A stretch of DNA of 64,000 bases from Lysobacter stagni. Lineage in GTDB: Bacteria; Pseudomonadota; Gammaproteobacteria; Xanthomonadales; Xanthomonadaceae. Position 1 is the stretch's first letter, and each line of letters starts with the position of its first letter. The position numbers were made by a program, and so were the translations under genes. The notes beneath the pieces were generated by a model, which was not told the origin of the DNA, did no database searches, and saw only the letters and a list, made by a program, of their open reading frames with translations. This document shows, piece by piece, positions 45,927-55,349 of this stretch. The stretch covers positions 1,372,001 through 1,436,000 of the forward strand of contig NZ_JASGBI010000001.1 of the NCBI RefSeq assembly GCF_030053425.1, given 5' to 3'.

Positions 45927-45938
45927 CGCTTTGGGCCA
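45925..45938 (+). promoter_or_regulatory. -10 element for a leaderless Ada-like gene
   Basis: TACGCT at 45925-45930 is spaced to start at about 45937, next to the ATG at 45938. It overlaps the right arm of the hairpin, so folding and promoter share bases. Confidence 0.35.
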
Positions 45939-46768
45939 TGAACACCGCCCGCCAACTGCGCGACAAGCTCGACCACGCCCGCCGCCTCCTCGACGAAGGC
46001 GAACCCACGCTGGCGACGCTGGCGCAGAACGTCGGCCTGAGCGCCTCGCACCTGCAGCGCCAGTTCACCGCACGCTTTGGCCTCAGTCCGGCCGAATACC
46101 TGGCGCAGCGCAAACTGGGCACGCTCAAGCTCGCGCTGCGCGAAGGCAGCGATGTCAGCGCGGCGCTGTACGACGCCGGCTACGGCTCGCCCTCACGCGT
46201 GTACGAAGGCGGCGCGGCGAAACTCGGCATGACGCCAGCGCGCTACCGTTCCGGTGGCGCGGGCGAGCAGATCCGCTGGAGCATCGCCGACACCGCGCTC
46301 GGCCAGGCCCTGGTGGCGACCACCGGGCGCGGCATCTGCATGATCGAACTGGGCGAGGACGTCGCCGCACTCGAAGCGCGGCTGCGCGCGGAATTCCCCG
46401 GTGCGCAGCTCGAACGCGTGGACGCCGGCCGCGACGAGTTCCTTGCGCCGCGCCTGCGCGCCGTGGCCGATGCGTTGGCGGGGAAGCAGGCGCAGGTTCC
46501 GTTGGATCTCATCGGCACCGCGTTCCAGAAGAAAGTGTGGGACGCGCTGATGAAGATTCCGCGCGGACAGACGCGCAGCTACGCGCAGATCGCGCAGCAG
46601 ATCGGCCATCCACGTGCATCGCGTGCCGTGGCCAATGTGTGTGCGAACAACCACGTCGCCATCGTCGTTCCGTGCCATCGCGTGGTGCGCGGGGATGGCT
46701 CCCTCGGCGGCTACCGCTGGGGCCTGCCGATGAAGCAACGCGTGCTGGAGCGCGAGCGCGTGGCGTGA
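45938..46768 (+). CDS. Ada-like DNA alkyl transferase with AraC HTH (no AdaA domain)
   Basis: 276 residues. The N-terminal AraC-type helix-turn-helix spans about 15-105 ('TLATLAQNVGLSASHLQRQFTARFGLSP' region). The methylguanine-DNA methyltransferase domain has the acceptor Cys246 in 'VPCHRVVRGDGS'. The N-terminal zinc phosphotriester domain of Ada is absent: the protein begins directly with the HTH. So it should repair O6-methylguanine while the methyl-phosphotriester sensing step is missing. Leaderless start is likely. Usp follows 120 bases later. Confidence 0.9.
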   Translation: MNTARQLRDKLDHARRLLDEGEPTLATLAQNVGLSASHLQRQFTARFGLSPAEYLAQRKLGTLKLALREGSDVSAALYDAGYGSPSRVYEGGAAKLGMTPARYRSGGAGEQIRWSIADTALGQALVATTGRGICMIELGEDVAALEARLRAEFPGAQLERVDAGRDEFLAPRLRAVADALAGKQAQVPLDLIGTAFQKKVWDALMKIPRGQTRSYAQIAQQIGHPRASRAVANVCANNHVAIVVPCHRVVRGDGSLGGYRWGLPMKQRVLERERVA

Positions 46769-46819
46769 GGCCGCCGTTCGTCGGGTGCGCGCGACGAACC
46801 GCCGATGGGCGCCTCGCGA

Positions 46820-46833
46820 TTGCTCCCGATCAA
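46820..46833 (+). promoter_or_regulatory. Possible FNR/Anr-type box upstream of usp
   Basis: TTGCT-CCCG-ATCAA differs by one base from TTGAT-N4-ATCAA. Its centre is about 62 bases before the usp start codon. A -10-like CATAGG lies at 46859-46864. Universal stress proteins are known FNR-family targets in other bacteria. Confidence 0.35.
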
Positions 46834-46888
46834 GGGCGCGGAACATGGACGGGGGCAGCATAGGTCCAGTCCACCCCGGAGGATCGCC

Positions 46889-47338
46889 GTGTACCACCAC
46901 CTCTGCCTTCCCACGGACGGCTCGCCGCTGTCCGCGCACGCCATCGAGCAGGGCCTCGCGTTCGCAAAGCAACTGCACGCGCGCGTGACCGTCCTGCATG
47001 TGATCCAGCCTTACCGTGTCTATGCCGTGTCGCCCGAGCAGCTGGCGCTGGGCGGCGAGGCCGAATACCGCAACGCGGTGCACGAATCGTCGCGGCAGCT
47101 GCTGCATTCGGTGAAGGAGCGTGCGCAGGCCCTGAGCGTCGGGTGCGACACGGTGGTGGTCGAGGACGAGCTGCCGTGGCAGGCCATCATCGCCGTGGCG
47201 AAGGAGCGCGGCTGCGATCTGATCGCGATGGCCTCGCACGGACACCGTGGCATCAAGGCGCTCCTGCTCGGCAGCGAAACCCTGAAGGTGCTCACGCACT
47301 CGACGTTGCCCGTGCTGGTGTACCGGCACCCCGACTGA
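46889..47338 (+). CDS. Universal stress protein (UspA family)
   Basis: 149 residues from the GTG at 46889, with ribosome site GGAGG at 46878-46882. An ATG-initiated extension to 46805 would add 28 dissimilar residues. UspA fold: 'CLPTDGSPLSAHAIEQGL' and the nucleotide-binding 'MASHGHRGIKALLLGSETLKVLTHS' stretch (G-x2-G-x9-G-S type). Stress-response role; a possible FNR-type box lies upstream. The downstream AsnC gene is on the opposite strand and converges. Confidence 0.88.
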   Translation: MYHHLCLPTDGSPLSAHAIEQGLAFAKQLHARVTVLHVIQPYRVYAVSPEQLALGGEAEYRNAVHESSRQLLHSVKERAQALSVGCDTVVVEDELPWQAIIAVAKERGCDLIAMASHGHRGIKALLLGSETLKVLTHSTLPVLVYRHPD

Positions 47339-47353
47339 TGCCGGCCGCGGCCG

Positions 47354-47848
47354 CTACTTGCGACGACGTGCCGGCAGGCGCGTGGGCAGGTGCAGCCCCG
47401 ACTTCACCACTTCGAACACCATGCGCGTTTCGTAGCGCTTGATGTTGCCCTCGTCCATGAAAAGCCGGTCGGCCACCTCGCGGCAATGCGCGACGCCGGT
47501 GGTGGCCAGGATGACCAGGTAGTCCCATTCGCCGGCGAGGGTGAAGCATTGCTGCACTTCGGGCGCGGCGCGCATGCGCGCGTGGAAGCTCGCGTGCAGT
47601 TTGGCCGACTCGCGCTCCATCGCCACCAGCACGGTTGCCAGCGTGGTCGTGCCCAGAAGGCGTGCATCGAGCACCGCGATCTCGCGCAGCAGGCCGCTCT
47701 TGCGATAGCGGGTGATGCGCCGTTGAACCGCGCTGGCCGATAGCCCCACCGCTTCGCCCAGCGTCGTCAGCGTGGCGGCGGAGTCGCGCTGCAGCAGCTC
47801 CAGCAGGCGGTGGTCGAATTCGTCGAGTGCGACGGGCGTCCTGTCCAT
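47354..47848 (-). CDS. Lrp/AsnC-family transcriptional regulator
   Basis: 164 residues. N-terminal winged HTH ('LLELLQRDSAATLTTLGEAVGLSASAVQRRI') and C-terminal RAM ligand domain ('YLVILATTGVAHCREVADR' region). Divergent from the EamA transporter gene at 48113, a common pairing in which the regulator controls an amino-acid exporter. A 13-base palindrome abuts its start codon, so autoregulation is likely. The effector amino acid is unknown. Confidence 0.92.
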   Translation of the reverse strand: MDRTPVALDEFDHRLLELLQRDSAATLTTLGEAVGLSASAVQRRITRYRKSGLLREIAVLDARLLGTTTLATVLVAMERESAKLHASFHARMRAAPEVQQCFTLAGEWDYLVILATTGVAHCREVADRLFMDEGNIKRYETRMVFEVVKSGLHLPTRLPARRRK

Positions 47849-47861
47849 GCAAAATTTTTGC
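47849..47861. promoter_or_regulatory. AT-rich palindrome next to the Lrp/AsnC start
   Basis: GCAAAA-T-TTTTGC, a perfect 6+1+6 palindrome directly upstream of the regulator's ATG (47846-47848, minus strand). In this GC-rich window such an AT-rich palindrome stands out and fits an Lrp-family operator. The remainder of the 47849-48112 gap holds the divergent promoters only. Confidence 0.45.
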
Positions 47862-48112
47862 GTGAAGGCGCAGGATTAATCAACCACGTCGCGGTGCGGT
47901 GGCGTTACGCTTGATCCATCCGAATGACTCCCGGCACCGCGCCTGCGAGGCGTCCCACCCGAAACCCGGGCCAGGACGCACCGCCCGGCACGGTGCCTTC
48001 GGTGTCGTCCGGCGATCGCGGTCGATGCAACGCTGTGTTTCCGCAGACCGCGTTCAAGACAGGCAGTGCCGCACCGCCACCCCCACGTCTGGAACACTTT
48101 TCAGGAATCGGC

Positions 48113-49051
48113 ATGAGCACCGCTGCACCCACCGCCGACCGGGCCGCCCCCGGCGCGCTGGCCGTCGCCTTTGCCCTGGCGTCGGTCTACATCCTCTGGG
48201 GCTCCACGTACCTGGCCATCCGCTTCGCGCTGGAAAGCTACCCACCGTTCCTGCTCGGCGCCGGCCGCATGTTCCTGGCCGGTCTCATCATGTACGTCGT
48301 GCTGCGTTCGCGCGGCGTGGCCTCGCCCAGCGGGAAGCAGTGGCGCACGCTCTGGGTGCTGTCGATCTGGATGGTGCTGTTGTCCAACGGACTGGTGAAC
48401 CTGGCCGAGACCGAAGTCGGTTCCGGCCTGGCGGCCATCGCAGTGGCATCGATGCCGCTGTTCGCCGGCGTGTTCGCGATGCTTCGCGGTCGTCACCCCT
48501 CGAAGATCGAATGGATCGGCCTGGTGATCGGCTTCCTCGGCGTGCTGTGGCTCAATGCCGGCGGCGAGTTGTCCTCGTCGCTGCTGGGACTGGTGTGCCT
48601 GGTGATCGCGCCCATCGCCTGGGCCTGGGGTTCGATATGGAGCCGCGACCAGGACCTGCCGCAGCCGTTCATGTCGGCCGCCGGGCAGATGCTCACCGGT
48701 AGCGTGTGGATGCTGATCGCGGCCGTCCTCCATGGCGAACGCATCACGCAGATGCCGTCGCTGTCGGCGACCGGCGCGATGCTGTACCTCGTCGTCGCCG
48801 GTTCGATCTTCGGCTTCACCGCCTACATCTGGCTGCTGCACCACGTGCGCCCGGCGCTGGCCACCAGCTATGCCTACGTCAACCCGCCGATCGCGGTCCT
48901 GTTCGGTGCGTTGATCGGCGGCGAGCACTTCAGCGCGCACGACCTCGGCGCGATGGCCGTGATCCTGCTGGGCGTGGTCATCATCACGCTGGCGAAGGCG
49001 CGCTCGGCGCGCCCCGTTGCGCCGACGCCCACGACGGAGCCGGCGGCATGA
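48113..49051 (+). CDS. EamA-family drug/metabolite exporter (YedA-like)
   Basis: 312 residues from the ATG at 48113, with ten membrane segments and the duplicated EamA pattern ('YILWGSTYLAIRFALESYPPF' near the start, 'SYAYVNPPIAVLFGALIGGE' in the second half). YedA-type members export amino acids or drugs. Divergent from the Lrp/AsnC regulator, suggesting amino-acid-linked control. It overlaps rarD by 4 bases. Confidence 0.9.
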   Translation: MSTAAPTADRAAPGALAVAFALASVYILWGSTYLAIRFALESYPPFLLGAGRMFLAGLIMYVVLRSRGVASPSGKQWRTLWVLSIWMVLLSNGLVNLAETEVGSGLAAIAVASMPLFAGVFAMLRGRHPSKIEWIGLVIGFLGVLWLNAGGELSSSLLGLVCLVIAPIAWAWGSIWSRDQDLPQPFMSAAGQMLTGSVWMLIAAVLHGERITQMPSLSATGAMLYLVVAGSIFGFTAYIWLLHHVRPALATSYAYVNPPIAVLFGALIGGEHFSAHDLGAMAVILLGVVIITLAKARSARPVAPTPTTEPAA

Positions 49052-49956
49052 ACGATCAGCACTCCGTCCGCAACGGCCTGTGGATCGCCGCGGCCTCGTT
49101 CGTGCTGTGGGGCCTGATGCCGTTGTACTGGCATCTGCTCAAGGTGGTGCCGTCGTTGCAGATCGTCATGCACCGCATGGTGTGGAGCGCGCTGCTGGTC
49201 GCCGGCTGGCTGGCTTGGAAGCAGGGCCGCGGCTGGCTGCGCGCCACGCTGGCGCGGCCGCGCACGGCGTGGATGCTGGGACTCAGCGGCCTGCTCATCG
49301 CGACCAACTGGACGCTCTACGTCTGGGCGGTGAACGCCGGTCACGTGGTCGAAACCAGCCTGGGCTACTTCATCAATCCGCTGATCAGCGTGGTCATGGG
49401 CGTGGTGTTCCTGCACGAACGCCTCAACCGGTTGCAGTGGATCTCGGTGGCGCTGGCCGCGACCGGCGTGGCGTGGCTGACCTGGCAGTACGGCCAGCCG
49501 CCCTGGATCGCGCTGGGGCTGGCGCTGACGTTCGGCCTGTACGGCTTGATCCGCAAGCTGGTCGCGGTCGACGCCGTCAACGGCCTGGGCGTGGAGAGCG
49601 TGTACCTGTTCCTGCCTGCGCTGGGCATCCTCATGTGGGCCGAGACGCACGGCAGCGGCGGTTTCGCCGGCGGTTGGGGTTGGGGCGTCGATGCGCTGCT
49701 GGTGTTCGGCGGCGCGCTCACGGCGCTGCCACTGATCGGCTTCGCCTACGCGGTGCGTCGCGTGCCGTTGTCGGTGGTCGGGCTGATGCAGTACATCGCG
49801 CCGACGCTGCAGTTCCTGCTGGGCGTGCTGTTCTTCGGCGAAGCCTTCGACCGCGAACGCGCTACCGGCTTCATCTTCATCTGGGGCGCACTGGCGATCT
49901 TCGCCAGCGAAGGCCTGTGGCGCGCGCGGCGGCAGGCCGCGCTCGCCGCCACCTGA
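49048..49956 (+). CDS. rarD: EamA-family transporter RarD
   Basis: 302 residues, ATGA overlap with the upstream exporter. Ten membrane segments. RarD signatures 'ASFVLWGLMPLYWHLLKVVPS', 'NWTLYVWAVNAGHVVETSLGYFINPL' and 'SVVGLMQYIAPTLQFLLGVL' are clear. The substrate is unsettled in the family (chloramphenicol-sensitivity protein). It runs with the YedA-like gene as one transcript; DinB follows after 13 bases. Confidence 0.92.
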   Translation: MNDQHSVRNGLWIAAASFVLWGLMPLYWHLLKVVPSLQIVMHRMVWSALLVAGWLAWKQGRGWLRATLARPRTAWMLGLSGLLIATNWTLYVWAVNAGHVVETSLGYFINPLISVVMGVVFLHERLNRLQWISVALAATGVAWLTWQYGQPPWIALGLALTFGLYGLIRKLVAVDAVNGLGVESVYLFLPALGILMWAETHGSGGFAGGWGWGVDALLVFGGALTALPLIGFAYAVRRVPLSVVGLMQYIAPTLQFLLGVLFFGEAFDRERATGFIFIWGALAIFASEGLWRARRQAALAAT

Positions 49957-49969
49957 CGGGAGCGTCGCC

Positions 49970-50470
49970 ATGAATCGGACCACGCTGAACGCACTGACCC
50001 TGTTTCCATTGCAGCTGGAAGCGCACTACCAAGCGATCCCGCCCGCGTATCGCCACTGGGCGCCGCCGAGCTGGGAGGGCATTCCCAGCGAGCACTTCAC
50101 CGCGATCGAGCAGTTGTGCCACGTGCGCGACATCGAGATCGAGGGTTACCAGGAGCGCATCCGTCGCACGCTGGTAGAAACGCATCCGCTGCTGCCGTCC
50201 ATCGAGAGCGAGCCGTTGGCGATCCAGCGCAGGTATGGCGATGCCGATGCCGAGGCCGTGCTGGCCGCGTTCGGTGAAGCGCGCGCACGCACCGTGGCGA
50301 CGATCGCGGCGCTCGACGATGCGCAGCTTGCGCGAACGGCGCAGTTCGAAGGCTACGGTCCGCTCACGCTGCGCAGCCTGGTGCACTACCTGTGCAGCCA
50401 CGACCAGCAGCACCTGGCGGGACTGCAGTGGCTGCTGGGCAAGATCGAAGCGGAGCGGGTCGGCGCCTGA
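49970..50470 (+). CDS. DinB-fold (metal-dependent) protein
   Basis: 166 residues. Four-helix DinB fold with the metal triad His51 ('EQLCHVRDIE'), His144 and His148 ('CSHDQQHLAGL'). Homologues include thiol-dependent transferases and stress-inducible proteins; no specific role can be assigned. It begins 13 bases after rarD and ends just before a bidirectional terminator. Confidence 0.85.
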   Translation: MNRTTLNALTLFPLQLEAHYQAIPPAYRHWAPPSWEGIPSEHFTAIEQLCHVRDIEIEGYQERIRRTLVETHPLLPSIESEPLAIQRRYGDADAEAVLAAFGEARARTVATIAALDDAQLARTAQFEGYGPLTLRSLVHYLCSHDQQHLAGLQWLLGKIEAERVGA

Positions 50471-50488
50471 CCGGCCGATGACGCCATG

Positions 50489-50518
50489 AAAAAGGCCGCG
50501 ATCGCTCGCGGCCTTTTT
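50489..50518. terminator. Bidirectional rho-independent terminator
   Basis: 13-bp perfect stem AAAAAGGCCGCGA (50489-50501) / TCGCGGCCTTTTT (50506-50518) with a 4-base loop. It is flanked by A and T runs, so it can end both the DinB (plus) and ABC permease (minus) transcripts. Confidence 0.9.
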
Positions 50519-50539
50519 CGTTTCGGCAGGTTGCAAGGC

Positions 50540-51844
50540 TTACGCCGCTCGCAAGGCCTCCGTCACCGGCAACCGTGCCGCGCGCAGCGCCGGGAACAGG
50601 CCGCCGACCAGGCCGATGCCGAGCGCCCACTTCAGGCCTGTCCACAACAACTCCGGAGAGACGCGGAACTGGAACACTACCTGGCTGAAGTTGTTGCCCA
50701 GGGTCGATACGGTGTGCCCGTTGAACAGCAGCCACGCGATGAGCGCGCCAAGCAAGCCGCCAAGGAGCGCGAGCAGCATCGTCTCCAACATCACCGCTGT
50801 GACCACGGGCAGGCCACGAAAGCCGATGGCGCGCATCGTCGCGATCTCGCGCGAGCGACCGGCGACCGCGGCGTACATCGAGTTCAGCGCGCCAAAGATC
50901 GCGCCGATCGCCATGACCGTTCCGATGATGATGCCCAGCCACTTCAGGAACGTGGTCAGCTGCTGGGATTGCTTGGCGTAGTAGTCGCGGGTCGTCGACA
51001 CGTCGAGCTTGAGGCGAGGATCGCCCGCGAGCGCGGCCTTGAGCTTCTTGAAGCCATCCTTGCCGTCCAGCTTCACCGTCACCGACTGGTAGGCCTGGCG
51101 TTGGTACGCGGGGCCGAGCACGTCGACATCGGCCCACAATTCCGATTCGTGAGAATCGCCGGACTCGAACACTCCAACCACCGTCCACGACTGGTTGGCG
51201 AGCTTGAGCTGCTGGCCGACCTCCAGGCCTGCGAACTGCCGCTGCGCCCCCCGACCCACGACCATCTCGCGCAGGCCCGGGCCGAACTTGCGACCCTCGA
51301 CGATCTTCAGCTCCGGGCGCAGCGCCCACGCCGACGGACCAACGCCGCGAAACTGCACATTGGTGTCGGTGCCGTCGGCCTTGCTCTGGAGATTGACCAC
51401 CTGTGACAGCTCGGGCGAGGACAACGGGCGCCCATCGGCGCCCCTGGCGATACCGGGCAACGCGCTGATCAGCGGCTCCTGGTCGCGCGTTATGACCGAG
51501 TTGGTCTCGGCCTGCGAGCCGCCACGCAGGACGATCGCGGTGTCATCCCCGCCAGTGCTGTCGAGTGTGGCCTTGAAACCTTCGCCCATCGCGAGCATCG
51601 CGACCAGCACGCCGACGACGCCGGCGATGCCGATGACGATGACCGAGGAGGCGCCCCAGCGCTGCGGCAAGCTGGCGATGCCAATGCGGGTGGCGGCCAG
51701 TGCGAGCGCGCCTGTGCGGGTGAAAGCGAGCCACAGCGCGAGGAGCACCACGATGCCAAGCACCGCATACCACGGCAGCAGGGTCCAGACGACGAGGCAC
51801 GCCACGAGCAGCAATACAAGCGCAAAGTTGATCAGGAATCGCAT
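50540..51844 (-). CDS. MacB-like ABC transporter permease (FtsX/MacB domain)
   Basis: 434 residues from the ATG at 51844; a start at 51898 would add a leader without a hydrophobic core. Membrane segments at about 8-25 and 27-48, a periplasmic MacB domain ('KADGTDTNVQFRGVGPSA', 'GRKFGPGLREMVVGRGAQRQF'), then three C-terminal membrane helices with 'SREIATMRAIGFR' and 'GLVGGLFPALRAARLPVTEALRA', the FtsX/MacB signature. The last gene of the minus-strand efflux operon. Confidence 0.92.
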   Translation of the reverse strand: MRFLINFALVLLLVACLVVWTLLPWYAVLGIVVLLALWLAFTRTGALALAATRIGIASLPQRWGASSVIVIGIAGVVGVLVAMLAMGEGFKATLDSTGGDDTAIVLRGGSQAETNSVITRDQEPLISALPGIARGADGRPLSSPELSQVVNLQSKADGTDTNVQFRGVGPSAWALRPELKIVEGRKFGPGLREMVVGRGAQRQFAGLEVGQQLKLANQSWTVVGVFESGDSHESELWADVDVLGPAYQRQAYQSVTVKLDGKDGFKKLKAALAGDPRLKLDVSTTRDYYAKQSQQLTTFLKWLGIIIGTVMAIGAIFGALNSMYAAVAGRSREIATMRAIGFRGLPVVTAVMLETMLLALLGGLLGALIAWLLFNGHTVSTLGNNFSQVVFQFRVSPELLWTGLKWALGIGLVGGLFPALRAARLPVTEALRAA

Positions 51845-51854
51845 GGCGGTCTCC

Positions 51855-53015
51855 TCAGCGGCCCGCGAGGGCGTCGACGATGTTGAGTCGCATGGCACGC
51901 AGGGCGGGCAGGAGCCCTGCCAGCACGCCGAATGCGAGCACGAGCACGATGCCGACGATCCAGGTTTCCAGCGGTAGATTGGTCGGCAGCTGGATGAAGC
52001 CGCCGCTCAGCTTCACAGCCAGCTGCATGGCCACCGGCGCGAACAGCAGGCCCACGGCGCCGCCGATTGCGACCAGTAGCACCGACTCGCCCAGCACCAG
52101 CCCCAGCACGCTGCGGTTGGAGAACCCGATCGTCTTGAGCACCGCCAGTTCAGGGATGCGCTCGCGTACCGCCTGCGCCATCGTGTTGCCCGTGAGCAGC
52201 AGCAGAGTGAAGAACACCGCGCCCATGATCGCGCTGACGATCAGTCCGATGTCGCCGATCTGCTTGATGAAGGCCTGGTTGAACGCTTCTTCGGTCTGCG
52301 TCTTGGTTTCGTGGTCGGAGTTGGCCGAGAGCGCGTCGATCGCCTTGGACACCCGGTCTGCGGAGCCGGCGTTGTCGAGCTGCACGATGTACCAACCCAC
52401 GCGACCCTTGACGTAGTCATTGGCCTCGTCGAAGTAGTTCCAGTGGAACAGGAGGATCTGCTCCTGGCCCTTCTGCTTCTCGTTCTCTACGCGGAAGATG
52501 CCGTCGAGCTTGAACGTCCAGTCGTTGCTGCCCTTGGTCGGGAAAATCGTGGCCTGCAGCGGGATGGTATCGCCGATCTTCCAGCCGAACTTCTTCGCGA
52601 GCGTTTCGCCCACGATCGCACCGCGGCGGTCGGCTTCCCAGGCAGTACGTTGTGCGGCCGGCAGTGTGAATTCCGGATACAGGTCGAGGTAGCCGGGGCC
52701 GACAGAGAAGTTCGGAAAGAAGTTCTTCGGATCCTGGTAGATGCCGCCGAACCAGGCCGCATACGACGATCGCTTCACGCCCTGGGTCGAGCGGATCTGC
52801 GAATCGAGGCTGTAGGGCAGCATCTGCGTCAGCGAAAGCCGCGAGGAAGTGATCATCCGGTTCGCGCCCGTCACGTCGCCGCCGGAATTGAAGGCGACCC
52901 GGACCGAGTCGAGCATGCCGAACAGGAAAAAAGCCGTGATCACCGAAAACAGCGTCAGGAACGTACGGGTCTTGCTGCGGAACAGCGCGGCCCAGATCAG
53001 GTGCAGGTATTTCAT
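51855..53015 (-). CDS. MacB-like ABC transporter permease (second, FtsX type)
   Basis: 386 residues. N-terminal membrane segment (about 20-40), a periplasmic domain ('FGGIYQDPKNFFPNFSVGPGY', 'GRRGAI-type' VGETLAKKFGW), and three C-terminal helices with 'RERIPELAVLKTIGFSNRSV' and 'FGVLAGLLPALRAMRLNIVDAL'. It lies 10 bases upstream of the first permease. The two likely form the heterodimeric membrane part with the ATPase at 53067. Confidence 0.92.
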   Translation of the reverse strand: MKYLHLIWAALFRSKTRTFLTLFSVITAFFLFGMLDSVRVAFNSGGDVTGANRMITSSRLSLTQMLPYSLDSQIRSTQGVKRSSYAAWFGGIYQDPKNFFPNFSVGPGYLDLYPEFTLPAAQRTAWEADRRGAIVGETLAKKFGWKIGDTIPLQATIFPTKGSNDWTFKLDGIFRVENEKQKGQEQILLFHWNYFDEANDYVKGRVGWYIVQLDNAGSADRVSKAIDALSANSDHETKTQTEEAFNQAFIKQIGDIGLIVSAIMGAVFFTLLLLTGNTMAQAVRERIPELAVLKTIGFSNRSVLGLVLGESVLLVAIGGAVGLLFAPVAMQLAVKLSGGFIQLPTNLPLETWIVGIVLVLAFGVLAGLLPALRAMRLNIVDALAGR

Positions 53016-53066
53016 CTGCGCATCCTCGAAAGTGGATCTTCACCCTTGCGGGAGAAGCGGGCCTGT

Positions 53067-53762
<696 letters not shown>

Positions 53763-53854
53763 CGCGACGTCCTCGGAACGGTAGAAGGGGGACTGCGTCG
53801 TACTTCGTAAGGCGGTTTATCCGTAGGGCCAGCGTGTTGCGGTGCGCGGTGCGG

Positions 53855-55111
53855 TCACTCGGTTTCGGTCGGCGCTTCCTCGCTCGCGGTGGCCACCCGC
53901 ACGCGATCGCCGTCGGACAGGCCGGCCGGAGCATCCAGCACCACCGTCTCACCGCCTGCGAGGCCCTGGGTGACCTCGCGGTCATCGCCCAGACTGCGGC
54001 CGACGGCCACTTCGCGGCGCTGCACGCGCTCGTCGGCAACCACGAACGCGACCTGCTTGCCGTCGCGCGACGAGATGGCCGCGGCCGGTACCAGCACGCC
54101 GGGCTTCTGCGCGGGCTGTTCGGGCTTGCCGGCTTCCAGGAAGCTCACGCGCACGCCCATGTCGGGCACGATGCGCGGGTCCTTCGTCTTCAGCGCGACG
54201 CGTACCTTCACCGTGGCCTTGCCGCGGTCGGCGGCCGGGATGATGGCGATCACTTCGCCCGGGATCTTCCAGTCCTGGTACGCGTTGAGCGTGGCCTCGA
54301 CGGGCATCTTCGGCTGCACCCGGCCGATGAAGGCCTCGCCGACTTCCACTTCGACTTCCAGCGAATCCATGTCGACGATGGTGCCGATGCCGGTGCGCGT
54401 GAAGCCGCCCGTCGCCAGCGGCGAGACGATCTCGCCCGGCTGCGCGGCCTTGGCCGTCACGACGCCGGCGAACGGCGCGCGCACGATCGTGTTGTCGACG
54501 CCGATGTCGGCGATGCGCAGGCGATCGCTCGCGACCTTCGCGTTGCGCTCGGCGGTGATCAGTTCGGCGCGCAGCGAATCACGCGCGGCAACGGCTTCGT
54601 CGTACTGCGACTTCGACACCAGCTGCTGCTGCACCAGCGTCGACAGACGATGCGCGTCCGCCTCGGTCTGCGCGACTCTCGCACGCACGCTTTCCACCTG
54701 GCTGCGCGCCGCGCCGGCCTGTGCAGTGGCAAGGTCGCGTTCGGCGTCGGCGTCGATGGGGTCGAGCGTGGCCATGATCTGGCCCGCTTCCACGCGCTGC
54801 CCTTCTTCGATCAGGACCTCGCGCACCTTGCCGGTGATCTTCGCCGACACCGTGGCCATGCGACGTGCGACGACATAGCCCGTGGCATCCAGCACCGACG
54901 CGCTGCCGCCGCCGTTGCCGATGGCCGTGACGGTGGCGGTCTGCACTTCCACACCGCGGCTGCGTCCGAGCACCGCCCATGCGATGAGCGCCAGCACGAC
55001 CAGCGCGGCGACCGCGGCCAGCGCGATCCACAGCCCGCGGCGGGAGGGCGGAGGCGGTGGGGCCGAACGGTCGATTCGCAGTTCCTTGAGCAGGTCAGCA
55101 GAGTTGTTCAT
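53855..55111 (-). CDS. Periplasmic adaptor subunit (MacA/RND-type HlyD)
   Basis: 418 residues. One anchor segment (about 26-47), biotinyl-lipoyl region ('TGYVVARRMATVSAKITGKVRE'), a helical hairpin near 125-180, the second lipoyl half ('VRAPFAGVVTAKAAQPGEIVSP') and a beta-barrel with 'VVDMDSLEVEVEVGEAFIGRVQP'. It is the first gene of the minus-strand ABC operon and would link the pump to an outer-membrane channel encoded elsewhere. Divergent from the ABC-2 exporter. Confidence 0.92.
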   Translation of the reverse strand: MNNSADLLKELRIDRSAPPPPPSRRGLWIALAAVAALVVLALIAWAVLGRSRGVEVQTATVTAIGNGGGSASVLDATGYVVARRMATVSAKITGKVREVLIEEGQRVEAGQIMATLDPIDADAERDLATAQAGAARSQVESVRARVAQTEADAHRLSTLVQQQLVSKSQYDEAVAARDSLRAELITAERNAKVASDRLRIADIGVDNTIVRAPFAGVVTAKAAQPGEIVSPLATGGFTRTGIGTIVDMDSLEVEVEVGEAFIGRVQPKMPVEATLNAYQDWKIPGEVIAIIPAADRGKATVKVRVALKTKDPRIVPDMGVRVSFLEAGKPEQPAQKPGVLVPAAAISSRDGKQVAFVVADERVQRREVAVGRSLGDDREVTQGLAGGETVVLDAPAGLSDGDRVRVATASEEAPTETE

Positions 55112-55349
55112 CGCGATCCGGACGATGGAAAGGGGGGAAGTGTGGGCAGTCCGGCCGCGCGTGCGCTAGGGGCCGGAAGTAACGTTTTGCCGTCGGGGCG
55201 GCCAGGACAGCGCCAAGCCTATTCGATGCGGGGCCGCGCGGTCACCTGATGCCTGTCATGTGTTCGCGGTGACGGCTGCGACTGACGCGGCGCCGTGGGC
55301 CTGCGGAGGATGTACGGCATCGGGACAACCCGCACGGAGGATCACGGCG

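Noticed and set aside
42164..46051. A 1295-codon minus-strand open frame
   Set aside because: It covers lipA and prc, both with full catalytic motifs on the plus strand. The shadow has no recognisable fold.
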